From Bacteroidales bacterium (GTDB lineage: Bacteria; Bacteroidota; Bacteroidia; Bacteroidales; UBA1715): a stretch of 44,184 nt of DNA. The notes under the pieces are model-generated. The model was not told where the DNA came from and searched no databases. It saw nothing but the letters and a program-made list of their open reading frames with translations. This document shows, piece after piece, positions 17,297 through 26,700 of this stretch (positions within the stretch are counted from its first letter, which is position 1; each line of letters starts with the position of its first letter). A program made the translations under genes and the position numbers. The stretch is taken from NCBI GenBank assembly GCA_017552705.1, contig JAFZOY010000007.1, positions 1 through 44,184 of the forward strand. Direction: 5' to 3'.

Positions 17297-19288
17297 ATGT
17301 CATATAAATACATTCAGTCAACTATAATTGCAAGTATATTCATTCTTGTCACGGGAAGTGCTCTTTCCCAAGAAACCGAGGATTCCTCGAAGAACGAGAA
17401 CGGACCAATATCGGACGCAAATCAAGTACTAAAAATTGGATCTATTCCCCCTGTCCTTATCTACAGGTACGCGCCGACGTTGACACTATCTATAGATGAT
17501 ATAAGTCCCGTTGAAATAGAAAGTAAGGGTGAATCGTCGATTTTGCCTGTCTTGAAAGAGAACATACCCGGATTGTTTTACAATTCGCAAGGCGTTGCCG
17601 GCTACGGAGTTTCGTCGGGAGCGTCGGGAAACATTACCATGCGTGGTTTTTCGGGCAGCGCCGGACGGATTCTCATCCTCATTGACGGACATCCGCAATA
17701 CGCCCCCATTTACGGACACCCAATGGCCGACACCTACACATCCGACAACATCCAGACGGTGGAAGTGATACACGGAGCGGCTTCGTTTTTGTATGGTTCA
17801 AATGCAATGGGAGGTGCCATCAATTTCATTACAAAAGAGGAAATGAGCAACGGAAATACACTCCGTATGCGTGCAAAAGTCGGTTCTTACGGAACAACAC
17901 AATGTATGGTGAGCGACGGTTTCCGTCATAATAAAATATCGCTTTTTGCAAGCGGGAACTATGAACATTCCAACGGTTATCGCGAAAACTCAGCCTACAA
18001 TTCGCTGAGCGGATTCGCAAAAATAGGTTACAGCATCAACCGTCATTGGAAACTGAAAGCTAATGCAAACATCAGTCATTTCGACATTGAAATGCCGGGA
18101 AGCGTCTCTGCTCCTCTTAACGAATGCGAAGCAAATGTAACACGTGGAATTTATACCGTTATGTTAGATAACATATATTTTGGACATGAAAATTATAATA
18201 CTGATGGCGCTCTCGACATATATTATAATTGGGGACAACATCAAATAAACGATGGTTTCAAGGAAGGTGAAAAGCCACAGGAATACTTGTTTCATTCCAC
18301 CGACTATATGGGAGGCGTAAATATGAAACAATCTATTTATCTTATCAGAATTCGGACAAGATTAACAGGAGGTTTCAATCTCAAACTCTACGGAGGGAAT
18401 GCCTATCGAAATCCCGTGACCGAAATCTATGCCGACCATCTTTCGTTCAGCGAAACCGCAGGATATATTTTGGCAAGGCAACGTTTTTCCAAAGAATTGA
18501 AGAATAATTATATAGAATCTTATCCAGAAGTAGGCCTTCGAGCCGAAAATCATAGTTTGTACGGAACCATTCTGATTCCTATGGCTGGATTTACTCTTAA
18601 ATCTGTAAATAAAGCAGGAACTATTCTTGCCAGAAACGTAAAACTGCTATATTCCAAAGGATTCCGCACCCCCAATATGCGTGAACTGTATATATATGCC
18701 GCGGCAAATGCAGACCTGCTTCCAGAACATTGCCACAACTTTGAATGCGCTTTTGAATACAATAAAGATTTTAAACCATTTAACATTGATAATTTTTCAG
18801 CAAAACTCGATTTATACCACACCATAGGCGACAACATTGTGCAAACCGTTATGATAGACGGCAAGCCAAAAAATCAAAACGTGGGCGAGTTTAAAAATAC
18901 GGGAGTGGAATTCTCAATGGAAAGAAATATAAAAGACCTCTCTGTCAACGGCAATTATAGTTACGTGTATATGGAAAACCCCATTGTGGGTTCGCCACGA
19001 CAAAAAGCCGGCTTGAACATCCAATACAAATTGAAAAACACCACGTTGAAGGTTGGCACGCAATACATTGATAAATTGTATTTAGCGGTCGGTCAAACGG
19101 AAACGACAAAGTCTTTCGCCCTTATCGACGCGAAGATTTCCCAGCAGATAAAAGCGGTCAATTTGTTCGTACAAGGCGAAACGGCAATCTGTTCAGGCGA
19201 CTACGAGACCATGCTCGGCTATCCGCTGCCTAAATTCACTTGCTCGGCAGGACTTAGTCTTAATCTTCATTCCACACCCAAAGAATAG
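17297..19288 (+). CDS. TonB-dependent outer-membrane receptor
   Basis: A 663-residue outer-membrane receptor with signal peptide (cleavage near GSALSQ). The plug domain (about 65-185) has the classic sequence GNITMRGFSG, RILILIDGHPQ and VEVIHGAASFLYGSNAMGGA. A beta-barrel follows. It lacks the N-terminal carboxypeptidase-like domain and the SusD partner of glycan receptors, and it is small. It therefore resembles siderophore, vitamin or metal-chelate receptors. The ligand is unknown. It is the first gene of the cluster with the polyferredoxin, the Tat-exported reductase and tatAC, although the next gene also has its own -7 element. The pairing suggests that the imported compound is handled reductively in the periplasm. 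Confidence 0.88.
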   Translation: MSYKYIQSTIIASIFILVTGSALSQETEDSSKNENGPISDANQVLKIGSIPPVLIYRYAPTLTLSIDDISPVEIESKGESSILPVLKENIPGLFYNSQGVAGYGVSSGASGNITMRGFSGSAGRILILIDGHPQYAPIYGHPMADTYTSDNIQTVEVIHGAASFLYGSNAMGGAINFITKEEMSNGNTLRMRAKVGSYGTTQCMVSDGFRHNKISLFASGNYEHSNGYRENSAYNSLSGFAKIGYSINRHWKLKANANISHFDIEMPGSVSAPLNECEANVTRGIYTVMLDNIYFGHENYNTDGALDIYYNWGQHQINDGFKEGEKPQEYLFHSTDYMGGVNMKQSIYLIRIRTRLTGGFNLKLYGGNAYRNPVTEIYADHLSFSETAGYILARQRFSKELKNNYIESYPEVGLRAENHSLYGTILIPMAGFTLKSVNKAGTILARNVKLLYSKGFRTPNMRELYIYAAANADLLPEHCHNFECAFEYNKDFKPFNIDNFSAKLDLYHTIGDNIVQTVMIDGKPKNQNVGEFKNTGVEFSMERNIKDLSVNGNYSYVYMENPIVGSPRQKAGLNIQYKLKNTTLKVGTQYIDKLYLAVGQTETTKSFALIDAKISQQIKAVNLFVQGETAICSGDYETMLGYPLPKFTCSAGLSLNLHSTPKE

Positions 19289-19300
19289 TTATTAATTTCA

Positions 19301-19308
19301 TATATTTG
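19301..19308 (+). promoter_or_regulatory. -7 element before the polyferredoxin gene
   Basis: TATATTTG lies 13 bases after the TonB receptor stop. The last three bases form an in-frame TTG (19306). If used, the RNA would start close to 19314, which favours ATG 19327 over ATG 19315. Confidence 0.5.
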
Positions 19309-19326
19309 ACGCATATGCTTATTTCT

Positions 19327-20805
19327 ATGTTACGAAAAATTAGAATTTCTCTCGCAGTTATAATTTTCATTCTTATAACACTCTTATTTCTTGATTTCAC
19401 AGGCACAATCCACGCCTATTTCGGTTGGTTGGCGAAAATTCAACTTCTGCCCGCCGTCTTGGCTCTGAACGTTGGCATTGTCGCCGGATTGGTTGTGCTT
19501 ACACTCGTGTTCGGACGACTTTACTGCTCGGTAATTTGTCCTCTCGGCATTATGCAGGACGTGTTTGGCAGATTGGGCAGAATCGGCAAAAAGAACAAAT
19601 ACAGATATTCTTTCTCAAAAAATCACACAATTCTCCGTGTGGTTGTATTGGTAGTGTTCATCATATTTCTTCTTGTACCGGGAATAGGCGCGGTTGCCCA
19701 CCTTATTGCACCTTACAGTGCATTCGGACGAATTGCGGCGAATATTCTTGCTCCCGTTTACGCATTGTGTAACAATGGATTGGCTTACATTGCCGAACGA
19801 ATGGACAGTTACACGTTCTATTCCGTTGACGTGTGGGTAAAAAGCGTTTCGTCACTCGTAATCGCATCAATCACACTGATTGTCTTAGCAGTGCTTTCGT
19901 GGCGAAACGGACGTACGTGGTGCAACAACATTTGTCCCGTTGGAACGGTATTGGGTTACCTTGCAAAGTTCTCAATTTTTAAACCTGTAATAGATACGGA
20001 AAAATGCAACAGTTGCGGATTATGTGCCCGTACCTGCAAGGCTGCCTGCATCAACACCGAAGCTCACGAAATTGACTACAGCCGTTGCGTCACTTGCTTC
20101 AACTGCGTTGAGACATGCAACAGGGACGCCATGCACTATAAACGTCGCACAAAAACGGAAACTGAATCGGCTCCACAAGACAACTCAAGAAGAAAATTCC
20201 TTTCTGTCGCGGCTTTAATCACAGCAGGCTCTCTGGTAAAAGCACAGACAAAAAAAGTTGACGGTGGACTTGCCGTCATACAAGACAAGAAAATCCCCAC
20301 TCGTACAACGCCTCCAAAACCAGCAGGTTCACAGAGTTTACGGCATTTCACCCAAAACTGCACGGCGTGCCAACTATGCGTTTCGGTTTGTCCGAACCAC
20401 GTACTTCGACCGTCAAACAATTTGGAAACACTCATGCAGCCCGAAATGCAGTTTGAAGACGGTTTCTGCCGTCCCGAATGCGTCCGCTGCTCCGAAGTTT
20501 GTCCGACTGGCGCAATACAGAAAATCACTCCTGCCGAAAAATCGGCGATACAAATCGGTCACGCAGTGTGGATTAAGGAGAACTGCATAGTTGAAACCGA
20601 CGGCGAAAAATGCGGTAGTTGCGCCAGCCATTGCCCTGTTGGAGCAATTCTTATGGTTGTAAAAGACGAATTTAATCCTGTATTAAAAATACCCGTTGTG
20701 AACACCGAACGGTGCATTGGTTGCGGGCAATGCGAATACTACTGCCCTGCCCGTCCACTCAGTGCAATTTATATTGAAGGAAACGAAGTGCAACGCGAAA
20801 TTTAA
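19327..20805 (+). CDS. NapH-NapG-type fused membrane polyferredoxin with an internal twin-arginine signal
   Basis: A 492-residue protein numbered from ATG 19327. Residues 1-265 resemble NapH. They have about four membrane helices, two CxxxCP motifs (C67-C71, C199-C203) and two ferredoxin motifs (C227/C230/C233/C237, C254/C257/C260/C264). A twin-arginine motif SRRKFL (287-292) follows, with a short hydrophobic stretch and VKAQ. Residues 340-475 resemble NapG, with four more [4Fe-4S] motifs beginning at C345, C381, C420 or C429, and C463. NapH-type proteins take electrons from quinol and pass them to a periplasmic NapG-type ferredoxin. Here both are in one chain. Either the Tat segment stays as a membrane anchor, or cleavage near A306 frees the ferredoxin. 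Eight bases before the reductase gene. ATG 19315 is an alternative start. Confidence 0.88.
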   Translation: MLRKIRISLAVIIFILITLLFLDFTGTIHAYFGWLAKIQLLPAVLALNVGIVAGLVVLTLVFGRLYCSVICPLGIMQDVFGRLGRIGKKNKYRYSFSKNHTILRVVVLVVFIIFLLVPGIGAVAHLIAPYSAFGRIAANILAPVYALCNNGLAYIAERMDSYTFYSVDVWVKSVSSLVIASITLIVLAVLSWRNGRTWCNNICPVGTVLGYLAKFSIFKPVIDTEKCNSCGLCARTCKAACINTEAHEIDYSRCVTCFNCVETCNRDAMHYKRRTKTETESAPQDNSRRKFLSVAALITAGSLVKAQTKKVDGGLAVIQDKKIPTRTTPPKPAGSQSLRHFTQNCTACQLCVSVCPNHVLRPSNNLETLMQPEMQFEDGFCRPECVRCSEVCPTGAIQKITPAEKSAIQIGHAVWIKENCIVETDGEKCGSCASHCPVGAILMVVKDEFNPVLKIPVVNTERCIGCGQCEYYCPARPLSAIYIEGNEVQREI

Positions 20806-20812
20806 CCGAAAT

Positions 20813-22648
20813 ATGAAAACAGAGAACAAAATAAACCGTCGCCGATTTTTACAGATTTTTGGGGCTGGAACTGCTGCCACGGCGGCAATGCTGACAGGTT
20901 GCTCCGATACGAAAAAGGAATCTGCACAAACAACAAACAACGACATTCCAACCGACAAGATGACCTACCGTACCGATTCGCACGGTCAAAAAGTGTCGAT
21001 TTTGGGCTACGGATGTATGCGTTTCCCCACAATTCAAGGGAAAAGCGGCCGCGAAGATGCCGAAAATGAAATAGACCAAGAGGAAGTCAACCGACTGATT
21101 GACTATGCAATAGCCCACGGCGTGAATCTGTTTGACACCTCGCCAGCCTATTGTCAAGGTCGTTCCGAAAAGGCGTTGGGAATTGCTCTCAGTCGTCACA
21201 AACGAAACGAATTCCTGGTTTCCACAAAACTCTCGAACTTTGGCGTTTTCACCCGCGAAGCGTCGTTGGAGATGTATTACAACTCGTTCAAGGAACTTCA
21301 AGTTGATTACATTGACTACTACCTACTCCACTCCGTGGGCGGCGGCGACGATGCAATGGGCTATTTCAAAGCCCGCTACATAGACAACGGTATTCTCGAT
21401 TTTTTGTTGGAAGAACGGAAAGCAGGAAGAATCAAAAACTTAGGATTTTCGTACCACGGCGACATTCGTATTTTCGATTACCTCTTGTCGCGGCACGACG
21501 AGATACATTGGAATTTTGTGCTGATTCAGCATAGTTACGTTGACTGGAAACACGCAAAACTTATGAATCCACGAAATACCAATTCGGAATATCTTTACGG
21601 GGAACTGGACAAACGCGAGATTCCCGCATTCGTAATGGAACCATTGTTGGGCGGTCGTTTGGCAAATTTGAACGACCACGCCACGGAACTGCTCAAACAA
21701 CGCGACCCCGAAGCGAGCATAGCATCGTGGGCGTTCCGATTCGCTGGCTCAATGCCGAGAATCCTTTCTGTTTTGAGCGGCATGACGTATATGGAACATT
21801 TGCAAGACAATGTAAAAACCTATTCTCCTCTGAAACCGTTGAACGACGAGGAATACAAACTTTTGGAGGAAATTGCCGACATTTTTGCGAATTTCCCGAT
21901 GGTTCCGTGCAACACGTGCCAGTATTGTATGCCGTGTCCTTACGGATTGGACATTCCAGGAATTTTCTGCCATTACAATAAATGTCTGAACGAAGGGAAC
22001 GTGCAGGAAGACCGACAAAATCCCGAATATGCGAAAGCACGCAAGGCGTTTCTCGTTGGCTACGACCGAAGCGTGCCGAAACTCCGTCAGGCAGACCATT
22101 GCATTGAATGCGGTCGCTGTATTCCCGCTTGTCCACAACGAATCGACATTCCAAAAGAAATGCACCGAATAAACAATTTTGTAGAAACGTTGAAACGCAA
22201 CGGTGCCGACTTGGGCAAAGCAACAGCCATGGCAGTTCTCATCAAGAAACTCGACGAGGGAAATTATTCCTGCGTGATTGGGAAAGATGACGAAATCCGT
22301 ACGTACAACCAAAAAGGCGTACAAGATTTATACGATTTGGTAAAAGAAAAGAATCCGTTTATGCAGAATGCAATGATAGCCGACAAGGTAATAGGCAAAG
22401 GCGCGGCGGCAATGATTGTCTTAGGAGGTTTCAGCGACGTATTCACCCACGCAATCTGCACTTCGGCAAAGGAAATGCTCGAATCGAACGGCATTCGCGT
22501 CACATTCGACAAAGAAGTTGACTACATAATCAACAATGCCGGAACAGACTGGTGTCCGCTGGAAAAACGAGTAAAAAACTGCAAGACGGCAGACGAATGT
22601 TGGCCAATTATCGAGAAATTTGTACTGGAATTACGCAATAAACTATAA
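20813..22648 (+). CDS. Tat-exported lipoprotein: aldo/keto reductase, two [4Fe-4S] sites and DUF1893
   Basis: A 611-residue protein. The N-terminus has a twin-arginine signal (RRRFLQIFG, R9-R11) ending in lipobox LTGC (C30), so a folded, membrane-anchored periplasmic protein is predicted. Residues 58-345 are an aldo/keto reductase with the catalytic tetrad D108, Y113, K139 and H173. Ferredoxin-like cysteines follow (C366/C369/C372/C375 and C430/C433/C436/C440), as in the iron-sulfur AKR group COG1453. Residues 470-586 match DUF1893, a deaminase-like fold of unknown function (ADKVIGKGAAAMIVLGG, then IINNAGTDWCPLEK). Tat export would let it leave the cytoplasm with its nicotinamide and Fe-S cofactors loaded. 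The start is ATG 20813, where the signal begins, seven bases after the polyferredoxin stop. Confidence 0.9.
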   Translation: MKTENKINRRRFLQIFGAGTAATAAMLTGCSDTKKESAQTTNNDIPTDKMTYRTDSHGQKVSILGYGCMRFPTIQGKSGREDAENEIDQEEVNRLIDYAIAHGVNLFDTSPAYCQGRSEKALGIALSRHKRNEFLVSTKLSNFGVFTREASLEMYYNSFKELQVDYIDYYLLHSVGGGDDAMGYFKARYIDNGILDFLLEERKAGRIKNLGFSYHGDIRIFDYLLSRHDEIHWNFVLIQHSYVDWKHAKLMNPRNTNSEYLYGELDKREIPAFVMEPLLGGRLANLNDHATELLKQRDPEASIASWAFRFAGSMPRILSVLSGMTYMEHLQDNVKTYSPLKPLNDEEYKLLEEIADIFANFPMVPCNTCQYCMPCPYGLDIPGIFCHYNKCLNEGNVQEDRQNPEYAKARKAFLVGYDRSVPKLRQADHCIECGRCIPACPQRIDIPKEMHRINNFVETLKRNGADLGKATAMAVLIKKLDEGNYSCVIGKDDEIRTYNQKGVQDLYDLVKEKNPFMQNAMIADKVIGKGAAAMIVLGGFSDVFTHAICTSAKEMLESNGIRVTFDKEVDYIINNAGTDWCPLEKRVKNCKTADECWPIIEKFVLELRNKL

Positions 22649-22667
22649 CTTTGCAAAAAATCAGACT

Positions 22668-22874
22668 ATGAACACATTACTTTTTTTAGGCTCTATCGGG
22701 TTACAAGAAATTTTAGTCATCGCACTTATTGTGCTGCTGTTATTCGGTGGAAAGAAAATTCCTGAGTTGATGAGAGGCCTTGGCAAAGGTGTCAAGAACT
22801 TCAAAGACGGCATGAACGGCGCCGATGCGACCACCGAAAAACCAACAGAGCACGATGACGAAAACAAACAGTAA
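22668..22874 (+). CDS. tatA: Sec-independent translocase subunit TatA
   Basis: A 68-residue pore-forming subunit of twin-arginine translocation. A short N-terminal membrane helix (LQEILVIALIVLLLF) with the family glutamate is followed by FGGKKIPELMRGLGKGVKNFKDG, the TatA amphipathic helix, and a polar tail. It starts 19 bases after the reductase gene and overlaps tatC by 20 bases. No tatB is present, so this single TatA/E protein probably serves both roles. Confidence 0.95.
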   Translation: MNTLLFLGSIGLQEILVIALIVLLLFGGKKIPELMRGLGKGVKNFKDGMNGADATTEKPTEHDDENKQ

Positions 22875-23613
22875 CGAACTGTCGTTCTGGGAACATCTTG
22901 ACGAACTGCGCTCCTGCATAGTTCATATTTTTGTGGCAGTTCTGCTCTGTGGAATTGTTGCATTTTGTTTCAAAGGTTTCGTATTTTCAATAATATTGGC
23001 ACCTAAGAATGCCGACTTTGTCACCTACAACCTATTCAAAGTATTGGGAGCATCGCTGTCGGATTTCAACATACAACTGATTAACACCGAATTGGCGCAG
23101 CAATTCCTGGTGCACGTTAAAATATCATTCTTCGTCGGTGCACTCGTCGTATCGCCGTACATACTTTTCTCTCTTTTCAAGTTCGTACTTCCAGCCCTCT
23201 ATTCAAGCGAAAAGCGCGTTGCCCTGAAAGCCGTCGTGAGCGGGTACATAATGTTCATTGTAGGCGTCTTGCTTTCCTATTTTCTCATTTTTCCGCTCAC
23301 GTTCCGATTTTTAGGGACATATCAAGTCAGCGAAGAAATTGTGAACTACATCTCGCTCACGTCGTACATTGCCACGTTGCTGACGCTCTGTCTGTTGATG
23401 GGACTTATGTTTGAACTGCCGATTTTATGTTGGATTTTGGCACGTTTAGGATTCATCAATGCCGATTTCCTCAAAACATATCGTCGCCACGCAATCGTCG
23501 TCATTTGCATCGCGGCAGCCATCATCACTCCTACTGCCGACGCGTTCACACTGTTCGTGGTCGCAGTGCCAATATACCTGCTATACGAAGTAAGCATAGC
23601 GGTTGTAAAATGA
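22855..23613 (+). CDS. tatC: Sec-independent translocase subunit TatC
   Basis: A 252-residue six-helix inner-membrane protein that binds twin-arginine signal peptides. The diagnostic N-terminal SFWEHLDELRSCIVHIF and the middle FPLTFRFL and EIVNYISLTSYI segments are present. The start at ATG 22855 lies in the tail of tatA. Co-transcription with two predicted Tat substrates suggests a dedicated export system. Confidence 0.95.
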   Translation: MTKTNSNELSFWEHLDELRSCIVHIFVAVLLCGIVAFCFKGFVFSIILAPKNADFVTYNLFKVLGASLSDFNIQLINTELAQQFLVHVKISFFVGALVVSPYILFSLFKFVLPALYSSEKRVALKAVVSGYIMFIVGVLLSYFLIFPLTFRFLGTYQVSEEIVNYISLTSYIATLLTLCLLMGLMFELPILCWILARLGFINADFLKTYRRHAIVVICIAAAIITPTADAFTLFVVAVPIYLLYEVSIAVVK

Positions 23614-23691
23614 TACACTTTCCCATTCATTTTCCTAAAAAATCCAAGTGATAAAATACCATCATTTTTAACAACGAAACTATTTTTTTAG

Positions 23692-23699
23692 TACCTTTG
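23692..23699 (+). promoter_or_regulatory. -7 element of the pyruvate:ferredoxin oxidoreductase gene
   Basis: TACCTTTG matches TAnnTTTG, 39 bases before ATG 23739. It gives an A-rich leader suited to strong translation initiation in Bacteroidota. Confidence 0.6.
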
Positions 23700-23738
23700 C
23701 CAACGATAAAAAAGTAAACTTAAATAAATTATAAAATC

Positions 23739-26700
23739 ATGGCGGATAAAAAATTTTTAACGTGTGATGGTAACACTGCTGCGGCTCACATAGCATATAT
23801 GTTTACCGAAGTTGCTGCTATCTATCCTATCACACCGTCATCTCCTATGGCTGAAAATGTTGACGAATGGGCAGCACAAGGCCGTAAGAACATGTTCGGT
23901 GAAACAGTTTTGGTTCAAGAAATGCAGTCCGAAGGTGGTGCTGCGGGTACAGTACACGGTTCGTTGCAGGCAGGTGCGTTAACAACTACGTTTACGGCTT
24001 CACAAGGTTTGCTCCTTATGATTCCGAACATGTACAAGATTGCGGGTGAATTGCTTCCTTGCGTATTCCACGTTTCGGCACGTACACTTGCTTCTCATGC
24101 ACTTTGTATCTTTGGTGACCATCAAGACGTTTTGGCTTGCCGCCAGACAGGTTTCGCAATGTTGGCTGAAGGTTCTGTACAAGAAGTTATGGACTTGGCT
24201 GGTGTAGCTCACTTGGCTACTATCAAGAGCCGCGTTCCATTCTTGAACTTCTTCGACGGATTCCGCACGTCTCACGAATATCAGAAAGTTGAAGTTGTTA
24301 ACCAAGAAGACTTGGTTCCTCTTGTTGACCAAAAAGCGTTAAAAGAATTCAGAGAAAGAGCACTTTCACCAGAACACCCAGAAATGCGTGGTATGGCAGA
24401 AAACCCAGACGTGTTCTTCGCTCACCGTGAATCTTGTAACCCATACTACAACGCTGTAGCCGACATCGTTTCCGACTATATGGATCAAATCTCCAAAATT
24501 ACTGGCAGAAAATACCGTCCATTCGACTACTACGGTGCAAAAGATGCAGAAAACATCATCATCGCAATGGGTTCAGTAACAGAATGTATCAAGGAAGTTG
24601 TTGATTTTGAAAACGCTAAGGGCAAGAAAGTTGGTTTGATTTCTGTTCACTTGTATCGTCCATTCTCATTGAAATACTTGAAGGAAGCTATCCCTACTTC
24701 TGCAAAACGTATCTGCGTTCTTGACAGAACAAAAGAACCAGGAGCAAACAGCGAACCTCTTTATCTTGATGTTGTTGACGCATTGTCGGAACTTGGAATG
24801 TTGTCGAAACTTCAAGTTGTTGGCGGCCGTTACGGTCTTGGCTCAAACGACACGACTCCGGCTCAAATCATTGCAGTTTACGAAAATCTTGCAATGGCTC
24901 AACCAAAGAACCACTTCACTCTTGGTATCAACGATGATGTTACTTTCACCTCGCTTCCTGTTGGCGAAGAAGTTTCTGTGGCTCCTGCAGGAATGTTCCA
25001 AGCTAAATTCTACGGTCTTGGTGCAGACGGTACCGTTGGTGCTAACAAAAACTCGGTAAAAATCATCGGTGAAACGACTGACAAATATTGTCAGGCATAT
25101 TTCTCTTACGATTCAAAGAAATCGGGAGGTTTCACCTGCTCTCACCTTCGTTTCGGTGACGAACCAATCCGTTCTACATATTTGGTAACTACGCCAAATT
25201 TCGTTGCTTGTCACCAACAAGCATATTTAAATATGTATGACGTAACACGTGGTTTGCAAAAAGGTGGTTTGTTCTTGTTGAACACAATCTGGGACGGTGA
25301 AGAACTTGCCCACAACATTCCTAACAAAGTAAAAGCATACTTTGCAAAGAATGACATAAAAGTTTACTACATCAACGCAACGAAGATTGCACAAGAAATT
25401 GGTTTAGGAAACAGAACTAACACTATCCTTCAATCAGCATTCTTCCGTATCACAGGCGTTATTCCTGTTGACAAGGCAGTTGACGAAATGAAACACTTCG
25501 CTTTGAAATCTTACGGAAAGAAAGGTGAAGACGTTGTAAATATGAACTACGCGGCTATCGACCGTGGTGGCGAATACAAAGAATTGGCTGTTGACAAAGC
25601 ATGGGCAAACCTTGCAGAACAACCTAAGGTTTATTCTGACGGTGACGACTTCATCAACAAAGTTGTTCGTCCAATCAATGCACAAGACGGTGACTTGTTG
25701 CCTGTTTCTTCATTCAAAGGTATTGAAGACGGTACTTGGGCAGCAGGAACGGCTAAATTTGAAAAACGTGGTGTTGGCGCATTCGTACCAGTTTGGAATG
25801 CAGACAACTGTATCCAATGTAACAAATGTGCGTACGTCTGCCCTCACGCTTGTATCCGTCCGTTCGTAATGACAGAACAAGAAAAAGCAGGGTTCAACGG
25901 TCAGACTATCGAAATGAAGGCACCTGCAGCAATGAAGGGTATGTTCTTCACAATGCAAGTCGGCGTAAAAGACTGTCTTGCTTGTGGTAACTGTGCCGAC
26001 GTTTGTCCGGGCAATCCAAAGACTGGCAAAGCTCTTACTATGGTTCCTTACGACGACAATTCAGAATCAGCTGCTAAAGAAGCTGCAAACTGGCAATATT
26101 GCGTTGAAAAGGTTACATCAAAACAAGACCTGGTTGACGTTACTGCAAACGTTAAGAATTCACAATTCGCTCAACCATTGTTCGAGTTCTCTGGAGCGTG
26201 TGCAGGTTGCGGTGAAACACCTTACGTTAAATTGATTTCTCAATTGTTCGGCGACCGCGAAATCGTTGCAAACGCAACTGGATGTTCTTCAATCTACTCT
26301 GGTTCAGTTCCTTCTACTCCATACACGAAGAATGCAAAAGGTCAAGGTCCGGCTTGGGCTAACTCATTGTTCGAGGACTTCTGCGAATTCGGTTTGGGTA
26401 TGCACATTGCCAACAAGAAAATGCGTGCTCGCATCAAAACATTGTTCGAAGGTGCAATTGCAAACGAAAAGACTCCTGCTGAATTCAAACAAGCAGCACA
26501 AGAATGGATTGACGGTATGGACGATGCAGCAGCTTCAAAAGCAGCAGCAGCAAAATTGAATCCAATGATTGAAAAAGCAGCTGCAGACGGATGCTCTACA
26601 TGCGGTCAGTTAAAAGAATTGAGCCACTATTTGGTAAAACGTTCACAATGGATTATCGGTGGTGACGGTGCTTCTTACGATATTGGTTACGGAGGTCTTG

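Noticed and set aside
20717..20812. N-terminal extension of the aldo/keto reductase
   Set aside because: It overlaps the coding end of the polyferredoxin gene and would bury the twin-arginine signal.
21693..22324. Two long overlapping minus-strand frames opposite the reductase gene
   Set aside because: They mirror the codon pattern of a well-supported gene, and two different frames are open over the same stretch, as expected by chance.
22620..22667. Upstream start for TatA within the reductase gene
   Set aside because: The TatA family begins with the short membrane helix. The extra residues come from the end of the previous gene.
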